Source: Microbacterium sp. No. 7
Lineage (GTDB): Bacteria > Actinomycetota > Actinomycetes > Actinomycetales > Microbacteriaceae
Direction: 5' to 3'
Assembly (NCBI RefSeq): GCF_001314225.1
Contig: NZ_CP012697.1
Location: 2,852,001 to 2,916,000 of the forward strand
DNA length: 64,000 nucleotides
Shown here: piece after piece, positions 15,966 through 24,511 of the stretch
Layout of the letters: every line of letters starts with the position of its first letter
How positions within the stretch are numbered: the stretch's first letter is position 1
The notes under the pieces: model-generated
Seen by the model: only the letters and a program-made list of their open reading frames with translations
Told to the model about the DNA's origin: nothing
Databases searched by the model: none
Position numbers and translations under genes: made by a program

Positions 15966-17360
15966 ATGCCAGTAACCACACGGCCCGCCGGGCCCGACTC
16001 ACGTACGCGCTGGGCGATCGCGGCGATGGCTCTCGCCGCCTTCATGGCGGTGCTCAACGGCACGACGGTCACCTCCTCGCTCGAGGCCCTGGGACCGATC
16101 CTGGGCACGCCGCTCTCCGGGACCGTCTGGGTCACCACCGCCTATCTCGTGGCGGCCTCGGCATCCGTCCCGCTGATCGGTTGGCTGACGACCCGGATCG
16201 GCTCCGCACGGGTCCTGCAGCTCGCGCTCGTCGGGTTCGCCGCCGGTTCGCTGCTGTGCGGCTTCGCGACGGATCTGACGAGCATGGTCGTCTTCCGCAT
16301 CATCCAGGGGCTCTCCGGCGGGATGCTGGAGCCGGCCGCGATCGCGGTGATCGGGCTGATCACGCCCGCCTCGCGGATGGGACGCACCATGGGCTTCGTC
16401 TCGCTCGTCATCAACGTCGGTCCCGTGCTGGGACCGCTCGTCGGCGGATTCCTGATGAACCATGGCGCGTGGTCGTGGATCTTCTGGATCAACGTGCCGC
16501 TGGCGGGCCTCGTGAGCATCGCCGCCTGGCGTCTCCTGCCGGCGAGCGAGCACGCCGGCGATGCGCGCGCTCCGATCGACCTGCGAGGGCTCGCCCTGCT
16601 GCCGCCGGGCTTCGTGCTCGTCCTGCTCGGCATCAACCGCTGGGGGGCGGGCGCCGACGCGGCTCTCGTGATCGCCGGCATCGCCCTCGGTCTCGCGCTC
16701 CTGGCCGGCTACGTCGTGCACGCGCTGCGCTCCCCCTCGCCGCTCCTCGATCTCCGGCTGCTCCGGATCCCCTCGTTCGCCGCGGCGCTCGGGGTCATGA
16801 GCGTCGTCGGCCTCGTCATGTACACCCAGCTGACGGTGCTGCCCGTCCTCGCGGAGCGCGCGCTCGGCCTCGATCCCGCCTGGCGCACCGCGCCGGTCGC
16901 CGTGCTGGGCGCGGGTCTCATGGTCTCGATGACCGTGGCCGGCCGGCTGAGCGACACGTTCGGTCCTCGCACGCTCGTGCGCACGGGAGCGATCGTCACC
17001 GCGGCGGCGAGCGTGCTCGTCGCGCTCGGCCACGCGACCTGGGGCCTCGTCCCCGTCCTCCTGCTGGTCGGCGCCGCCGGTCTCGGCTTCGGGGCGATCG
17101 CATCGCCCGCGTTCGCGAGCGTCTACCGGGTGCTTCCCAAGCGCTCGGTCGGCCAGGGCACGGCGGCGCTGTTCATCGTCGTCCAGCTCTTCGCCTCGGC
17201 CGGGGTCACCATCGTCGGGTTCCTCACGGCCGCCGCCGCCGATCCGGCCGGCATCGCCTACGCCCTGATCGCGGTGCTCGCCCTGGCCGTCGCCGTCGCC
17301 GCCTCGCTCCTGCCCGGTCCGATGTCCGAGCGGGACGCGGATCAGGACGTCAGTCGGTAG
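15966..17360 (+). CDS. MFS drug/proton antiporter, DHA2 (EmrB/QacA) type
   Basis: A 464-residue multi-pass membrane protein. The family motif near the start is MAVLNGTTVTSSLEALGPIL, then TAYLVAASASVPLIGWLTTRIG, RIIQGLSGGMLEPAAIAVIG and LVINVGPVLGPLVGGFLM (motif C, G-x-x-x-G-P-x-x-G-G). It exports hydrophobic compounds using the proton gradient. The gene is divergent from a TetR repressor, its likely regulator, and its last 19 bp overlap the 3' end of the response regulator gene on the other strand. Confidence 0.9.
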   Translation: MPVTTRPAGPDSRTRWAIAAMALAAFMAVLNGTTVTSSLEALGPILGTPLSGTVWVTTAYLVAASASVPLIGWLTTRIGSARVLQLALVGFAAGSLLCGFATDLTSMVVFRIIQGLSGGMLEPAAIAVIGLITPASRMGRTMGFVSLVINVGPVLGPLVGGFLMNHGAWSWIFWINVPLAGLVSIAAWRLLPASEHAGDARAPIDLRGLALLPPGFVLVLLGINRWGAGADAALVIAGIALGLALLAGYVVHALRSPSPLLDLRLLRIPSFAAALGVMSVVGLVMYTQLTVLPVLAERALGLDPAWRTAPVAVLGAGLMVSMTVAGRLSDTFGPRTLVRTGAIVTAAASVLVALGHATWGLVPVLLLVGAAGLGFGAIASPAFASVYRVLPKRSVGQGTAALFIVVQLFASAGVTIVGFLTAAAADPAGIAYALIAVLALAVAVAASLLPGPMSERDADQDVSR

Positions 17361-18010
17361 CCGACCCCGCGCACCGTCTCGATCCGCTCGGCGCCGAGCT
17401 TCTGGCGGAGGTATCCGATGTACACGTCGACGACGTTGGAGCCCGGATCGAAGTCGTAGCCCCAGACCCGGCTGAGCAGCTGCTCGCGGCTGAGCACCTG
17501 GTCGGCGTTGCGGATCAACGTCTCGGCGAGGGCGAACTCCCGCGCGGAGAGCTCGACGTCGTGGTCGCCCACCCGGGCGCGACGGGTGCGGATGTCCAGG
17601 CGCAGATCGCCGTGCACGAGCTCCGGCGCGGCGGCGGGCGCGGCCTCGGTGCGCATCCGCACGCGTATCCGGGCGAGCAGCTCGTCGAAGCGGAACGGCT
17701 TGCCCAGGTAGTCGTCCGCACCGCCCTCGAATCCGGCGATCGTGTCGTGCAGCTCCACGCGCGCGGTGAGCATGATGACCGGCAGGCGCGAGCCCGACCC
17801 GCGGAGCTCGGCGAGCACGTGAAAGCCGTCGAGACCGGGCAGGTTGATGTCGAGCACCATCAGATCGAACTCGTCGGTCAGGGCCAGGCGCAGCGCATCG
17901 GGGCCGGTGGCCGCCACGCGGGTGGCGAACCCGGCGGCGCGCAGGCCCTTGTCGATGAACCCGGAGATCCGCGGCTCGTCGTCGGCGATGAGGATGGATG
18001 CCACGGTCAC
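17342..18010 (-). CDS. OmpR/PhoB-type response regulator
   Basis: A 222-residue response regulator. Receiver: acidic pocket ADDE near residue 10, phospho-acceptor Asp in LMVLDINLPGLDGF (about residue 55), Thr in VIMLTARVE and Lys in LGKPFRFDELLARI. The C-terminal winged helix carries ELSAREFALAETLIRNADQVLSRE and VDVYIGYLRQKLG, ending VRGVGYRL, all OmpR-type. The GTG start overlaps the histidine kinase stop (GTGA, 18007-18010), so it is co-translated with the kinase. An 18-bp motif occurring before the kinase and before the secreted-peptide gene (19614 and 20825) may be its binding site. Confidence 0.95.
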   Translation of the reverse strand: MTVASILIADDEPRISGFIDKGLRAAGFATRVAATGPDALRLALTDEFDLMVLDINLPGLDGFHVLAELRGSGSRLPVIMLTARVELHDTIAGFEGGADDYLGKPFRFDELLARIRVRMRTEAAPAAAPELVHGDLRLDIRTRRARVGDHDVELSAREFALAETLIRNADQVLSREQLLSRVWGYDFDPGSNVVDVYIGYLRQKLGAERIETVRGVGYRLTS

Positions 18011-19563
18011 GCCTCCACCCTCTCGTTCCGGTCGGTCTCGGCGGCGCGCGCGGCGCCGTCGGGCGGATTCCCCGAGGCGTCCATGGCGGCGTCCATCGCG
18101 GTGGGGAGGTCGATCGCGAAGAGCGCGCCGCCGCCGTCGGCGTCCTGCACGGTCGCCAGGCCGCCGTGGGCGCCGGCGATCACCTGCACGATGTGCAGCC
18201 CGAGGCCGCTCCCCGAGCGGGACTCGGCCCCGGGGCCGCGGAAGAAGCGGTCGAAGACCTCCTGCTTGACCGCGTCGTCCACCCCCGGGCCGTGATCGCG
18301 CACCCAGAGCTGCAGCCGCGGACCCGCCGTCCGGGCCCCGACCTCGATCGCGCCCGCGCCGTGCGTGACCGCGTTCTGCACCAGTTGCAGCACCGCCTGC
18401 GTGATGCGGGGAGCGTCGAGGTGGGCGATGCCCGACGCGGAGCCGGCGGCGAGCGAGACGTCGGCGCCGTCGATCCCCTGGGCCTTCCGGAGGATCTGGG
18501 GCATCAGCACGTCGAGGTCGACCGCGGCGCGCACGACCGGGCTGGGACCGAGCAGCGCGGCGGCATCCGCGAGATCCTGCACGAGACGGCCCATCCGGTC
18601 CAGCTCGTCGAGGGTCAGCTCCCGGGTCAGGCGCACGTCCTCCGCGTCGTCCGGGTCCATCACCTCCAGATGGCCGCGCACGATCGTGATCGGGGTCTTC
18701 AGCTCGTGGCCCACGTCGCTGAGCAGCTGACGCTGCGAGCGCAGGGCGTGGTTGAGCCGGTCGAGCATCTGGTTCATCGTCGCCGAGAGGCCGGCGACGT
18801 CGTCGTTGCCGACGATCGGCAGACGCTCCTTGAGCGATTGGGCCGAGACGCGTTCGGCGGTCTCGCGCATCTGACGGAGCGGACGGAGCAGGCGGGTCGC
18901 GAGCACGGTGCTGGTCGCGGCCACGACGAGCACGATCACGATCGACGAGATCAGGAACATCCCGGACGCCAGGTCGAACTCCGCGAGCTCCGCGGCGAGG
19001 TCGTAGACCATGACGAAGGTCACGGTCGCCGGTGCGGGCGAGCCCTCGATGGTGATCGGCGCGGCGATGTACCGCCACTGCGCGTCCTGCTCCGCGTAGG
19101 TGCCGATCCGGGCGCGGCCGTCGGAGACGGCGTCCTGCACGTGGCGCGCGAACGCGTGCTCTCCGCCGAGGTCCACGTCCAGGTCGATGCCCGGCAGCAT
19201 GATGATGCGCCCCTCGGCGATGCCCATCGCGCCGGTGTTGTCGTCGGGGCTCATCCGCTGGATCACGGCCTTCAGCGCCTCCTCGGACGAGGGCCAGGCG
19301 GCGCCGTCGGGCGGCAGGCCCTGCGCGACGATGTGGCTCGCCGAGTCCAGGTTCGCGCTCAGGCGGTGGTCGACCTCGTCGAAGATGCGGTGACGCTCGG
19401 CGATGTACACCGAGATCCCCGCCGCGGCCAGGCCGAGCGCGGTGACCAGCGTGATCAGCACGACGATGCGTGCGCGCACCGAGAAGAACGAGCCGCGCAT
19501 GCGCGGAGCCCTCCGCCCCACGCCGCTCGCGGTCGTGGGGCGGCCCTCGTCCGTCTCACGCAC
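18007..19563 (-). CDS. Membrane sensor histidine kinase (HAMP-HisKA-HATPase)
   Basis: A 518-residue kinase. After an N-terminal basic stretch comes TM1 (IVVLITLVTALGLAAAG), an extracytoplasmic sensor of about 150 residues, TM2 (SIVIVLVVAATSTVLA), a HAMP linker (RPLRQMRETAERVSAQ), the H-box SDVGHELKTPITIV, the N-box (ITQAVLQLVQNAVTHG), the D-box (RDHGPGVDD) and GSGLGLHIVQVIAGAHGG. GTG 19563 has AAGGAG upstream; ATG 19500 is an alternative that would remove a short tail. It phosphorylates the adjacent regulator. The stimulus is unknown; the linked cell-surface peptide and kinase-fold protein suggest an envelope signal (inference). Confidence 0.93.
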   Translation of the reverse strand: MRETDEGRPTTASGVGRRAPRMRGSFFSVRARIVVLITLVTALGLAAAGISVYIAERHRIFDEVDHRLSANLDSASHIVAQGLPPDGAAWPSSEEALKAVIQRMSPDDNTGAMGIAEGRIIMLPGIDLDVDLGGEHAFARHVQDAVSDGRARIGTYAEQDAQWRYIAAPITIEGSPAPATVTFVMVYDLAAELAEFDLASGMFLISSIVIVLVVAATSTVLATRLLRPLRQMRETAERVSAQSLKERLPIVGNDDVAGLSATMNQMLDRLNHALRSQRQLLSDVGHELKTPITIVRGHLEVMDPDDAEDVRLTRELTLDELDRMGRLVQDLADAAALLGPSPVVRAAVDLDVLMPQILRKAQGIDGADVSLAAGSASGIAHLDAPRITQAVLQLVQNAVTHGAGAIEVGARTAGPRLQLWVRDHGPGVDDAVKQEVFDRFFRGPGAESRSGSGLGLHIVQVIAGAHGGLATVQDADGGGALFAIDLPTAMDAAMDASGNPPDGAARAAETDRNERVEA

Positions 19564-19613
19564 CGCCTCGCCCACTCCTTCAGTATGATCGCGGGCCGCT
19601 CGGGGAGCCCGGA

Positions 19614-19631
19614 GTCTAAGAGAGGTCTCAT
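19614..19631. promoter_or_regulatory. Motif GTCTAAGAGAGGTCTCAT (copy 1)
   Basis: This 18-base sequence lies in the divergent gap between the kinase/regulator operon and the kinase-fold gene. Sixteen of 18 bases recur at 20825-20842, before the secreted-peptide gene. The core GAGA-nn-TCTC is a dyad. It is a good candidate for the response regulator operator. Confidence 0.5.
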
Positions 19632-19657
19632 GCCGGCGATCGCCGCCGGCTGGTGGA

Positions 19658-20830
19658 ATGGTGCGCATGGGCGCAACGGGTGCACGACCGGCGGAGGAGG
19701 ATGCCGGAGTGCTGGGCGAGGCGCTGGGCGTTCCGCCCGAGCGCATCCTCCCGTTCTCGCGCGAGCCGCTCGGACGGGGCACGGTCGCGGGGTTCCACGT
19801 CGTCGACCACGATCGGGACGGCGAGCCGCTCCTGTACTACCTGGACACGTCCCGCCTGCCCGTCGTCCGCGAGACCGGACTGGCCTCGGACGGATCGACC
19901 ACGCCGGAGGCACGGGTGTGGCTGCATCCCGCGGATCCGCATCTGCCGGCCCTGCCGGCCGTCGCGTTCGCGCACGCCGCGTCCTCGCTCCTGGCCCGGG
20001 CGGGGCTCGCGGCGTCCGGCGAGCCCGAGATCGTCGGCTACCGTCCGGGACGGCGCGCGGTGCTGCGCATCGCGACCGACGCGGGCCGGGTCTGGGTGAA
20101 GGTCGTGCGGCCGAGTCGCAGCGCACGGATCGCACGCGCGCACGAGGCCTGCCGGCGCGCGGGCCTTCCCGTGCCGGAGGTGCCGGCCTGGTCGCCGGAG
20201 GGCGTGCTGCTGATCGCGGATGCCGCGGGGCGCCCGGCCGCCGACGTCGCCTGGGATCCGGACGACCTGCTGCGGCAGGTCGACGCGCTGCGTGCGCGCA
20301 TCGACGCGGTGGACGTGCACGACGCCGCGCGCGGCGTCGCGGGTCGGCTCGACTGGTATGCGTCGCGTCTGAGCGGATCCCCGCGCGCGCAGCGCGTGGC
20401 GGACGGTGCGCGCCGGCTGCTGATGTCGGCCGGGGACCGGCCGCAGCGGATCGTGCACGGCGACCTCCACTTCGGCCAGCTGTTCCTGGACGAGGAGCAC
20501 CGCGTCCGCGGGCTCGTCGACGTGGACACGCTCGGGCGCGGAGACGCCGCGGAAGACGCTGCGGCGTTCCTCGCGCACGCCACGGCGAGCGCGCTGATCT
20601 CGCCGGACCTCGTGCGTGACCGCGTCTGGCGGCTGGCGGATGCCGCCGTCGAGCGGTGGGGCGGCGATCCGGCCGCACGGGCCCTGGGCGCGGTGCACCT
20701 GCTCGGTCATGCGCTCGGCGCCGCCGATCGCGGCGCGCACGCGGGTGCGGAGGATCTGCTCCGCGCCGCCGGCGCCGTGGTCGAGGGGCGAGCCCCGTCG
20801 AGCGCCGCCGGCGAGGGCGACGGCGTCTAA
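19658..20830 (+). CDS. Kinase-fold protein of the aminoglycoside phosphotransferase (APH) family
   Basis: A 390-residue protein. The N-lobe lysine is in VWVKVVRPS; the catalytic loop is HGDLHFGQLFLDEE, and the metal-binding acid is in GLVDVDTLGRGD. Most APH members have HGDxxxxN and DFD; here the Asn position is Gln and the DFD is DVD, so catalysis may be altered. It phosphorylates small molecules or has become a regulatory protein. It is divergent from the histidine kinase and upstream of the secreted peptide, flanked by both copies of the shared 18-bp motif, so a role in the same envelope pathway is likely (inference). Confidence 0.8.
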   Translation: MVRMGATGARPAEEDAGVLGEALGVPPERILPFSREPLGRGTVAGFHVVDHDRDGEPLLYYLDTSRLPVVRETGLASDGSTTPEARVWLHPADPHLPALPAVAFAHAASSLLARAGLAASGEPEIVGYRPGRRAVLRIATDAGRVWVKVVRPSRSARIARAHEACRRAGLPVPEVPAWSPEGVLLIADAAGRPAADVAWDPDDLLRQVDALRARIDAVDVHDAARGVAGRLDWYASRLSGSPRAQRVADGARRLLMSAGDRPQRIVHGDLHFGQLFLDEEHRVRGLVDVDTLGRGDAAEDAAAFLAHATASALISPDLVRDRVWRLADAAVERWGGDPAARALGAVHLLGHALGAADRGAHAGAEDLLRAAGAVVEGRAPSSAAGEGDGV

Positions 20831-20842
20831 GAGATCTCTCAT
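20825..20842. promoter_or_regulatory. Motif GTCTAAGAGATCTCTCAT (copy 2)
   Basis: Second copy of the 18-base motif, 80 bp before the secreted-peptide ATG and overlapping the stop codon of the kinase-fold gene. It differs from copy 1 at two central bases and has an almost perfect dyad (AAGAGA/TCTCTC). Confidence 0.5.
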
Positions 20843-20922
20843 CGGCCCTTTCGAATCGGCTCATCCGGGGACGACAGCATGGACGACGAGCCGGGCGGAG
20901 ACACGAGAAGGAGAGAACGATC

Positions 20923-21348
20923 ATGAACACCAGGAAGTGGATCGCATACGGTGCGACGGGCGTCGTCGGGCTGGGCCTCTTCGCGGGCACCGCGACCATC
21001 GCCGCCAACGCCATGGACCTGCGGACGACCGACGGGACCGTCATCCAGGACGGCGCGATCAATCACAGCGGCAAGGGCCTGACGTCCGCCCGGATCGACA
21101 CGACCGGGGACTCGCCGGCCGTGAGCCTGGTCTCCGCGCCGACCCCCACGACGGTGGTCTCCGCGCCCACGGCGGACTCGCCGGCGTCCGCGCCGAGCGT
21201 CGCGACGCCGGCATCCGCCCCATCCCCGGTGACGCCGCCGTCGCCCGCCTCGGCGCCCAGCCCGGTCTCGGCGCCGACCCCCGCGTCTCCGCCGAGCCCC
21301 GCATCCCCCGGCTCCCCGGCCTCGGCGGCATCGGCGGGGTCGGACTGA
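20923..21348 (+). CDS. Secreted Pro/Ser/Ala-rich small protein
   Basis: A 141-residue protein. It starts with a short basic region and a hydrophobic segment (WIAYGATGVVGLGLFAG), then a likely cleavage after a small-residue stretch, a small N-terminal domain (DLRTTDGTVIQDGAI) and from residue 65 on a low-complexity tail of Ala, Ser and Pro repeats (APSPVTPPSPASAPSPVS type). It is probably exported and wall-associated, the tail acting as a spacer. AAGGAG lies nine bases upstream of the ATG. The gene is preceded by a copy of the presumed response-regulator site and followed by a strong terminator. Confidence 0.75.
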   Translation: MNTRKWIAYGATGVVGLGLFAGTATIAANAMDLRTTDGTVIQDGAINHSGKGLTSARIDTTGDSPAVSLVSAPTPTTVVSAPTADSPASAPSVATPASAPSPVTPPSPASAPSPVSAPTPASPPSPASPGSPASAASAGSD

Positions 21349-21364
21349 CCGGCCCGGCCGAGGC

Positions 21365-21402
21365 ATCGGCGCCCCGAGGCCCCACGGTCTCGGGGCGCCG
21401 AT
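21365..21402 (+). terminator. Terminator after the secreted-peptide gene
   Basis: Perfect 14-bp stem ATCGGCGCCCCGAG / CTCGGGGCGCCGAT with a 10-nt loop, starting 17 bp after the stop codon. Confidence 0.75.
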
Positions 21403-21454
21403 GTGCGGAGTCGGCGCCGCTCCCCGGGCGCCGGCGACGGAGGAGGACCGAAGG

Positions 21455-21925
21455 TCACTCCTCCGCGCGGATCTCGGGCAGCAGACGGGGACCGGCCCCG
21501 GCCGAGCCGAGCTCGTCGTCGGGATTGAGCACGCGACAGCTGCGCAGCGAGACGCATCCGCATCCGATGCACTCCACGAGCTCGTGCTCCATCCGCTCGA
21601 TCTCCTTGCGCCGCGCCTCGAGACGCCCGCGCCAGCGCTCGCTGATGCGGCGCCAGTCCGTCTTCCCCGGCATCCGGTCCTGAGGCAGGTCGGCGAAGAC
21701 CTCGGCGACCTCGGCCAGCGAGATCCCCATCCGCTTCGCGACCTGGATGACGGAGACGCGCCGGATCACGTGCCGCGCGTACCGGCGTTGTCCTCCGGTC
21801 GTTCGCGTCGATGCGATGAGCCCCTGACGCTCATAGAAGTGCAACGCGGAAACGGCCACTCCCGTGCGGCGGGAGACCTCCCCGACGGTCAGCAGATCGG
21901 TGGGCGCGGGCGTCTCGTCACGCAT
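21455..21925 (-). CDS. soxR: SoxR, redox-sensing MerR-type activator
   Basis: A 156-residue MerR-family regulator. The HTH is LTVGEVSRRTGVAVSALHFYERQGLI; the C-terminal cluster is CIGCGCVSLRSC, the four-cysteine [2Fe-2S] pattern (C-x2-C-x-C-x5-C) specific to SoxR. It activates its target when the cluster is oxidised by redox-cycling compounds. It is divergent from an MFS transporter with the classical CCTCAA...TTGAGG operator between, so the exporter is its probable target. In actinobacteria SoxR often senses endogenous redox-active metabolites rather than superoxide. Confidence 0.95.
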   Translation of the reverse strand: MRDETPAPTDLLTVGEVSRRTGVAVSALHFYERQGLIASTRTTGGQRRYARHVIRRVSVIQVAKRMGISLAEVAEVFADLPQDRMPGKTDWRRISERWRGRLEARRKEIERMEHELVECIGCGCVSLRSCRVLNPDDELGSAGAGPRLLPEIRAEE

Positions 21926-21930
21926 ATTTG

Positions 21931-21950
21931 ACCTCAACTTTGGTTGAGGT
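21931..21950. promoter_or_regulatory. SoxR box
   Basis: Perfect 8+4+8 palindrome ACCTCAAC-TTTG-GTTGAGGT, matching the known SoxR/MerR operator CCTCAA-n6-TTGAGG. It lies between soxR and the MFS gene, only 15 bp from the MFS start. Confidence 0.92.
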
Positions 21951-21965
21951 TTTAGCGTAGCCGAC

Positions 21966-23390
21966 ATGACTGATGAGAACGCGAGCACGGGAGTGATACC
22001 GGGCGGCGCCGAGCCCGACGAGACATCCGGGAGCTGGCGCGAGCTGTTCAGCGGCGCGCACCTCACCGCCTCGCTCGTGCTCGCGGGCGGCGTCGCCGTC
22101 TACGCCATGAACACGTTCGTCACCGCGGCCCTGCTGCCGTCGACGATCGCCGACATCGGCGGGGAGCAGTACTTCGCCTGGGTGACGACCTCCTTCATGG
22201 CGGCCTCGGTGCTGACCTCGATGCTGGTCGCCCGCACGCTCGCGAAGCGCGGCGCCGCGCGGACGTACCTTCTCGCGTTCCTGCTGTTCGCGGCCGGCTC
22301 GCTCGGCGCGGCACTCGCGCCGTCGATGGAGGTGCTTCTCGGAGCGCGGGTGCTGCAGGGGCTCGGCGGCGGACTGCTCGCGGGGCTGGGATACGCCGTG
22401 ATCCGCGACGCGCGCCCCGAGCGGCTGTGGACGCGCGCCACCGGGCTCGTGTCGGCGATGTGGGGGTTCGGCACGCTGGTCGGTCCCGCGATCGGCGGGG
22501 TCTTCGCCCAGCTGCACCTCTGGCGCGGTGCGTTCTGGCTCCTCACCGCGGTCGCCGTCGTGCTGGGCGTCATGTCGCTGCGCGGTCTCCCCCGGCACAG
22601 CGCCGAGTCGGACGACTTCGGAAAGGTCCCGCTGGCCTCGCTCGGGATGCTCGTGCTCGCGGCGGCCGCGTTCAGCGTCGCCGCCGTCGTCCCCGTCGGC
22701 TGGCCGACCGCGGCCGCTCTGGTGACCGGCACCCTGCTCCTCGCCGGATTCGTCGCCATCGACCGTGCTGCGTCGTCCCCCGTTCTCCCCCGCATCACCT
22801 ATCGGCGCGGGAATCCGCTCACCTGGCTCTACATCGTGCTCGGCATCCTCAGCGCCGCCGCGATGGCGGAGATCTTCCTGCCGAAGTTCGGGCAGGAGCT
22901 CGCGGGGATGCCCCCGCTTCTCGCCGGCCTGTTCGGCGCGACCGTGTCGGTCGGCTGGAGCTTCGTCCAGCTCTTCAGCGCAAGCGTCGACGACGAACGC
23001 GCCCGGCGGCGCCTCATGCTGCTGGGCCCCGTGCTCATGACCGTCGGGCTCGCCGTCTTCGCCGCGACCCAGCGCGCGGACGCGGGCGGGATCGTCTGGG
23101 TGTGGGTGGGCGGGCTCGTCCTCGCGGGGGCCGGCGTGGGCCTCGCCTTCCCGCATCTGAGCGTTGCCGCGATGCGCAGCACCGACGATCCCTTGGAGGG
23201 CTCGAAGGCGGCGGCGGGAGTGGGGACGGCCGAGCTCATCGCGAACGCCATGTCGTCGGCGCTCGTCGGCGTGCTGGTCGCCGTGGGCGGGCCCGGTGCA
23301 GCCGGCTCCACGGCGATGGGAGCGGGGCTCGCCGCGCTGGGCGTGCTCGGCGTCATCGCCGTCGCGGCGGCCCTGCGCGGCAGGCGGTGA
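21966..23390 (+). CDS. MFS transporter, SoxR-controlled exporter
   Basis: A 474-residue major-facilitator protein with a soluble N-terminus of about 40 residues then multiple TM helices: VAVYAMNTFVTAALLPSTIADIG, SSFMAASVLTSMLVARTLAKRG (motif A-like), VLQGLGGGLLAGLGYAVIRDARP (motif B-like) and GFGTLVGPAIGGVFA (motif C). It resembles drug-resistance exporters. The SoxR box directly upstream implies induction by redox-active compounds. It ends 42 bp before the convergent cysteine hydrolase gene. Confidence 0.9.
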   Translation: MTDENASTGVIPGGAEPDETSGSWRELFSGAHLTASLVLAGGVAVYAMNTFVTAALLPSTIADIGGEQYFAWVTTSFMAASVLTSMLVARTLAKRGAARTYLLAFLLFAAGSLGAALAPSMEVLLGARVLQGLGGGLLAGLGYAVIRDARPERLWTRATGLVSAMWGFGTLVGPAIGGVFAQLHLWRGAFWLLTAVAVVLGVMSLRGLPRHSAESDDFGKVPLASLGMLVLAAAAFSVAAVVPVGWPTAAALVTGTLLLAGFVAIDRAASSPVLPRITYRRGNPLTWLYIVLGILSAAAMAEIFLPKFGQELAGMPPLLAGLFGATVSVGWSFVQLFSASVDDERARRRLMLLGPVLMTVGLAVFAATQRADAGGIVWVWVGGLVLAGAGVGLAFPHLSVAAMRSTDDPLEGSKAAAGVGTAELIANAMSSALVGVLVAVGGPGAAGSTAMGAGLAALGVLGVIAVAAALRGRR

Positions 23391-23432
23391 CGCGTCGTGC
23401 CGCGCCGGGCGCGAGCAGGAACGCGACCACGG

Positions 23433-24011
23433 TCATTCCGTGACAGGGGCGCCCACCCGCTGCGACGTGGTCACGATGGTCGCGAAGCCACGGCCTCCGA
23501 GGATGCTCTCGGTACGCCGCATCAGCTGCTCTCCGGAGACCGCGTCGAACCCGTCCCCCGCGCCGATCCCGGACGTCGTCGTCGCGTCGGTGACGAACTC
23601 CACGTCGAACCCGAGATCGCTCGCCACTCGCGCCGTCGTCTCGCAGCACTGCTCCGTGCGGATGCCGCAGACCGCGATGCGACGGATCCCGCGGAGCACC
23701 AGCTGCTGCTGGAGGTTCGTCGTGGTGAACGCGTTGATCGATGTCTTCTGCACCCGGATGTCGGTGTCGAGAGGCGCGAGCTCATCGACGACGCGGACGA
23801 ACCCCGAGGCCGGATCGAAGACGCCTCCCGTTCCGGGCTCGGCGTGGGTCACCCACACGATCAGGTCGCCCGTGGCGCGCGCGTGCTCGACCAGCCGGGC
23901 GATGTTGTCGAGCACGTGAGGATTGGCCGTCGCCGCCCAGTCGTCCGTCCGCTGCCGGAAGGACTCCTGGGCGTCGATCACGAACAGGGCCGCATCAGTC
24001 GTCGGTGTCAT
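23433..24011 (-). CDS. Cysteine hydrolase, isochorismatase family
   Basis: A 192-residue isochorismatase-like hydrolase. The catalytic triad is visible: Asp13 in FVIDAQESF, Lys near residue 88 in RVQKTSINAF, and the nucleophilic Cys in CGIRTEQCCETTARVA. Nicotinamidase-like and N-carbamoylsarcosine-type enzymes share this fold; metal-binding residues of nicotinamidases are not evident. It probably hydrolyses an amide. It lies convergent to the MFS transporter and upstream of a short regulator gene. Confidence 0.87.
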   Translation of the reverse strand: MTPTTDAALFVIDAQESFRQRTDDWAATANPHVLDNIARLVEHARATGDLIVWVTHAEPGTGGVFDPASGFVRVVDELAPLDTDIRVQKTSINAFTTTNLQQQLVLRGIRRIAVCGIRTEQCCETTARVASDLGFDVEFVTDATTTSGIGAGDGFDAVSGEQLMRRTESILGGRGFATIVTTSQRVGAPVTE

Positions 24012-24091
24012 ACGTCCATCCTGAGCCCGGCCGATCCTCCGGGCCAGTCGTCATCCTGCCGAAGAGCGGAACGATCCGGTCACCGGGCTCG

Positions 24092-24478
24092 TCAGCGGCC
24101 TGACCCGCCGGCGGCGTTCGGCCTCCGCTCCCAGCGCTCCCACATCGCGGGGAGCTCGGTCTCGAGGAATCGGTACAGCTCCGCGACGTTCTCGAGTCGC
24201 GTGCGCCGCGCGGGCGCCGCGTCGCCGAGCAGGTCGAGGCCGCTGGGCATCAGCGGCCTGGTCGCGGAGCTGATGGAGCTGCGGCTCACGTCCAGCACGC
24301 GGGACAGGTCGGCGGCGCTCTGTTCCGGAGGATCGCTGATGAGCAGCCATCCGATCACCCTTCCGGGGATGAGCGGCACCCCCTCCTGGGCGAAGAAGTC
24401 CGCCACCGCATCGACGTTGTCGTTGCCCGCCCCGCTGAGGAGAAGCACCGGCGAGCCGCTCTCGCCACGGGTGATCAC
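24092..24478 (-). CDS. GbsR/MarR-type regulator, internally shortened
   Basis: A 128-residue protein with the GbsR pattern: AVADFFAQEGVPLIPGRVIGWLLISDPPEQSAADLSRVL and SRSSISSATRPL form most of the HTH, and LENVAELYRFLETELPAMWERW is the usual C-terminal helix. Family members are about 160-180 residues; between the recognition helix and the C-terminal helix about 45 residues, including the wing and a central helix, are missing. The N-terminal 20 residues are also unlike the family. It may be non-functional or have altered binding. Start GTG 24478 is only a guess. Confidence 0.6.
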   Translation of the reverse strand: MITRGESGSPVLLLSGAGNDNVDAVADFFAQEGVPLIPGRVIGWLLISDPPEQSAADLSRVLDVSRSSISSATRPLMPSGLDLLGDAAPARRTRLENVAELYRFLETELPAMWERWERRPNAAGGSGR

Positions 24479-24511
24479 GCGCAGCGAGGTTTTTCTGTCG
24501 GGCCGAGGTTC

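Noticed and set aside
14477..18295. A very long open frame on the plus strand across cspA, tetR, MFS and the regulator
   Set aside because: It is antisense or out of frame to genes with clear domains; long open frames are expected in GC-rich DNA with G/C third positions.
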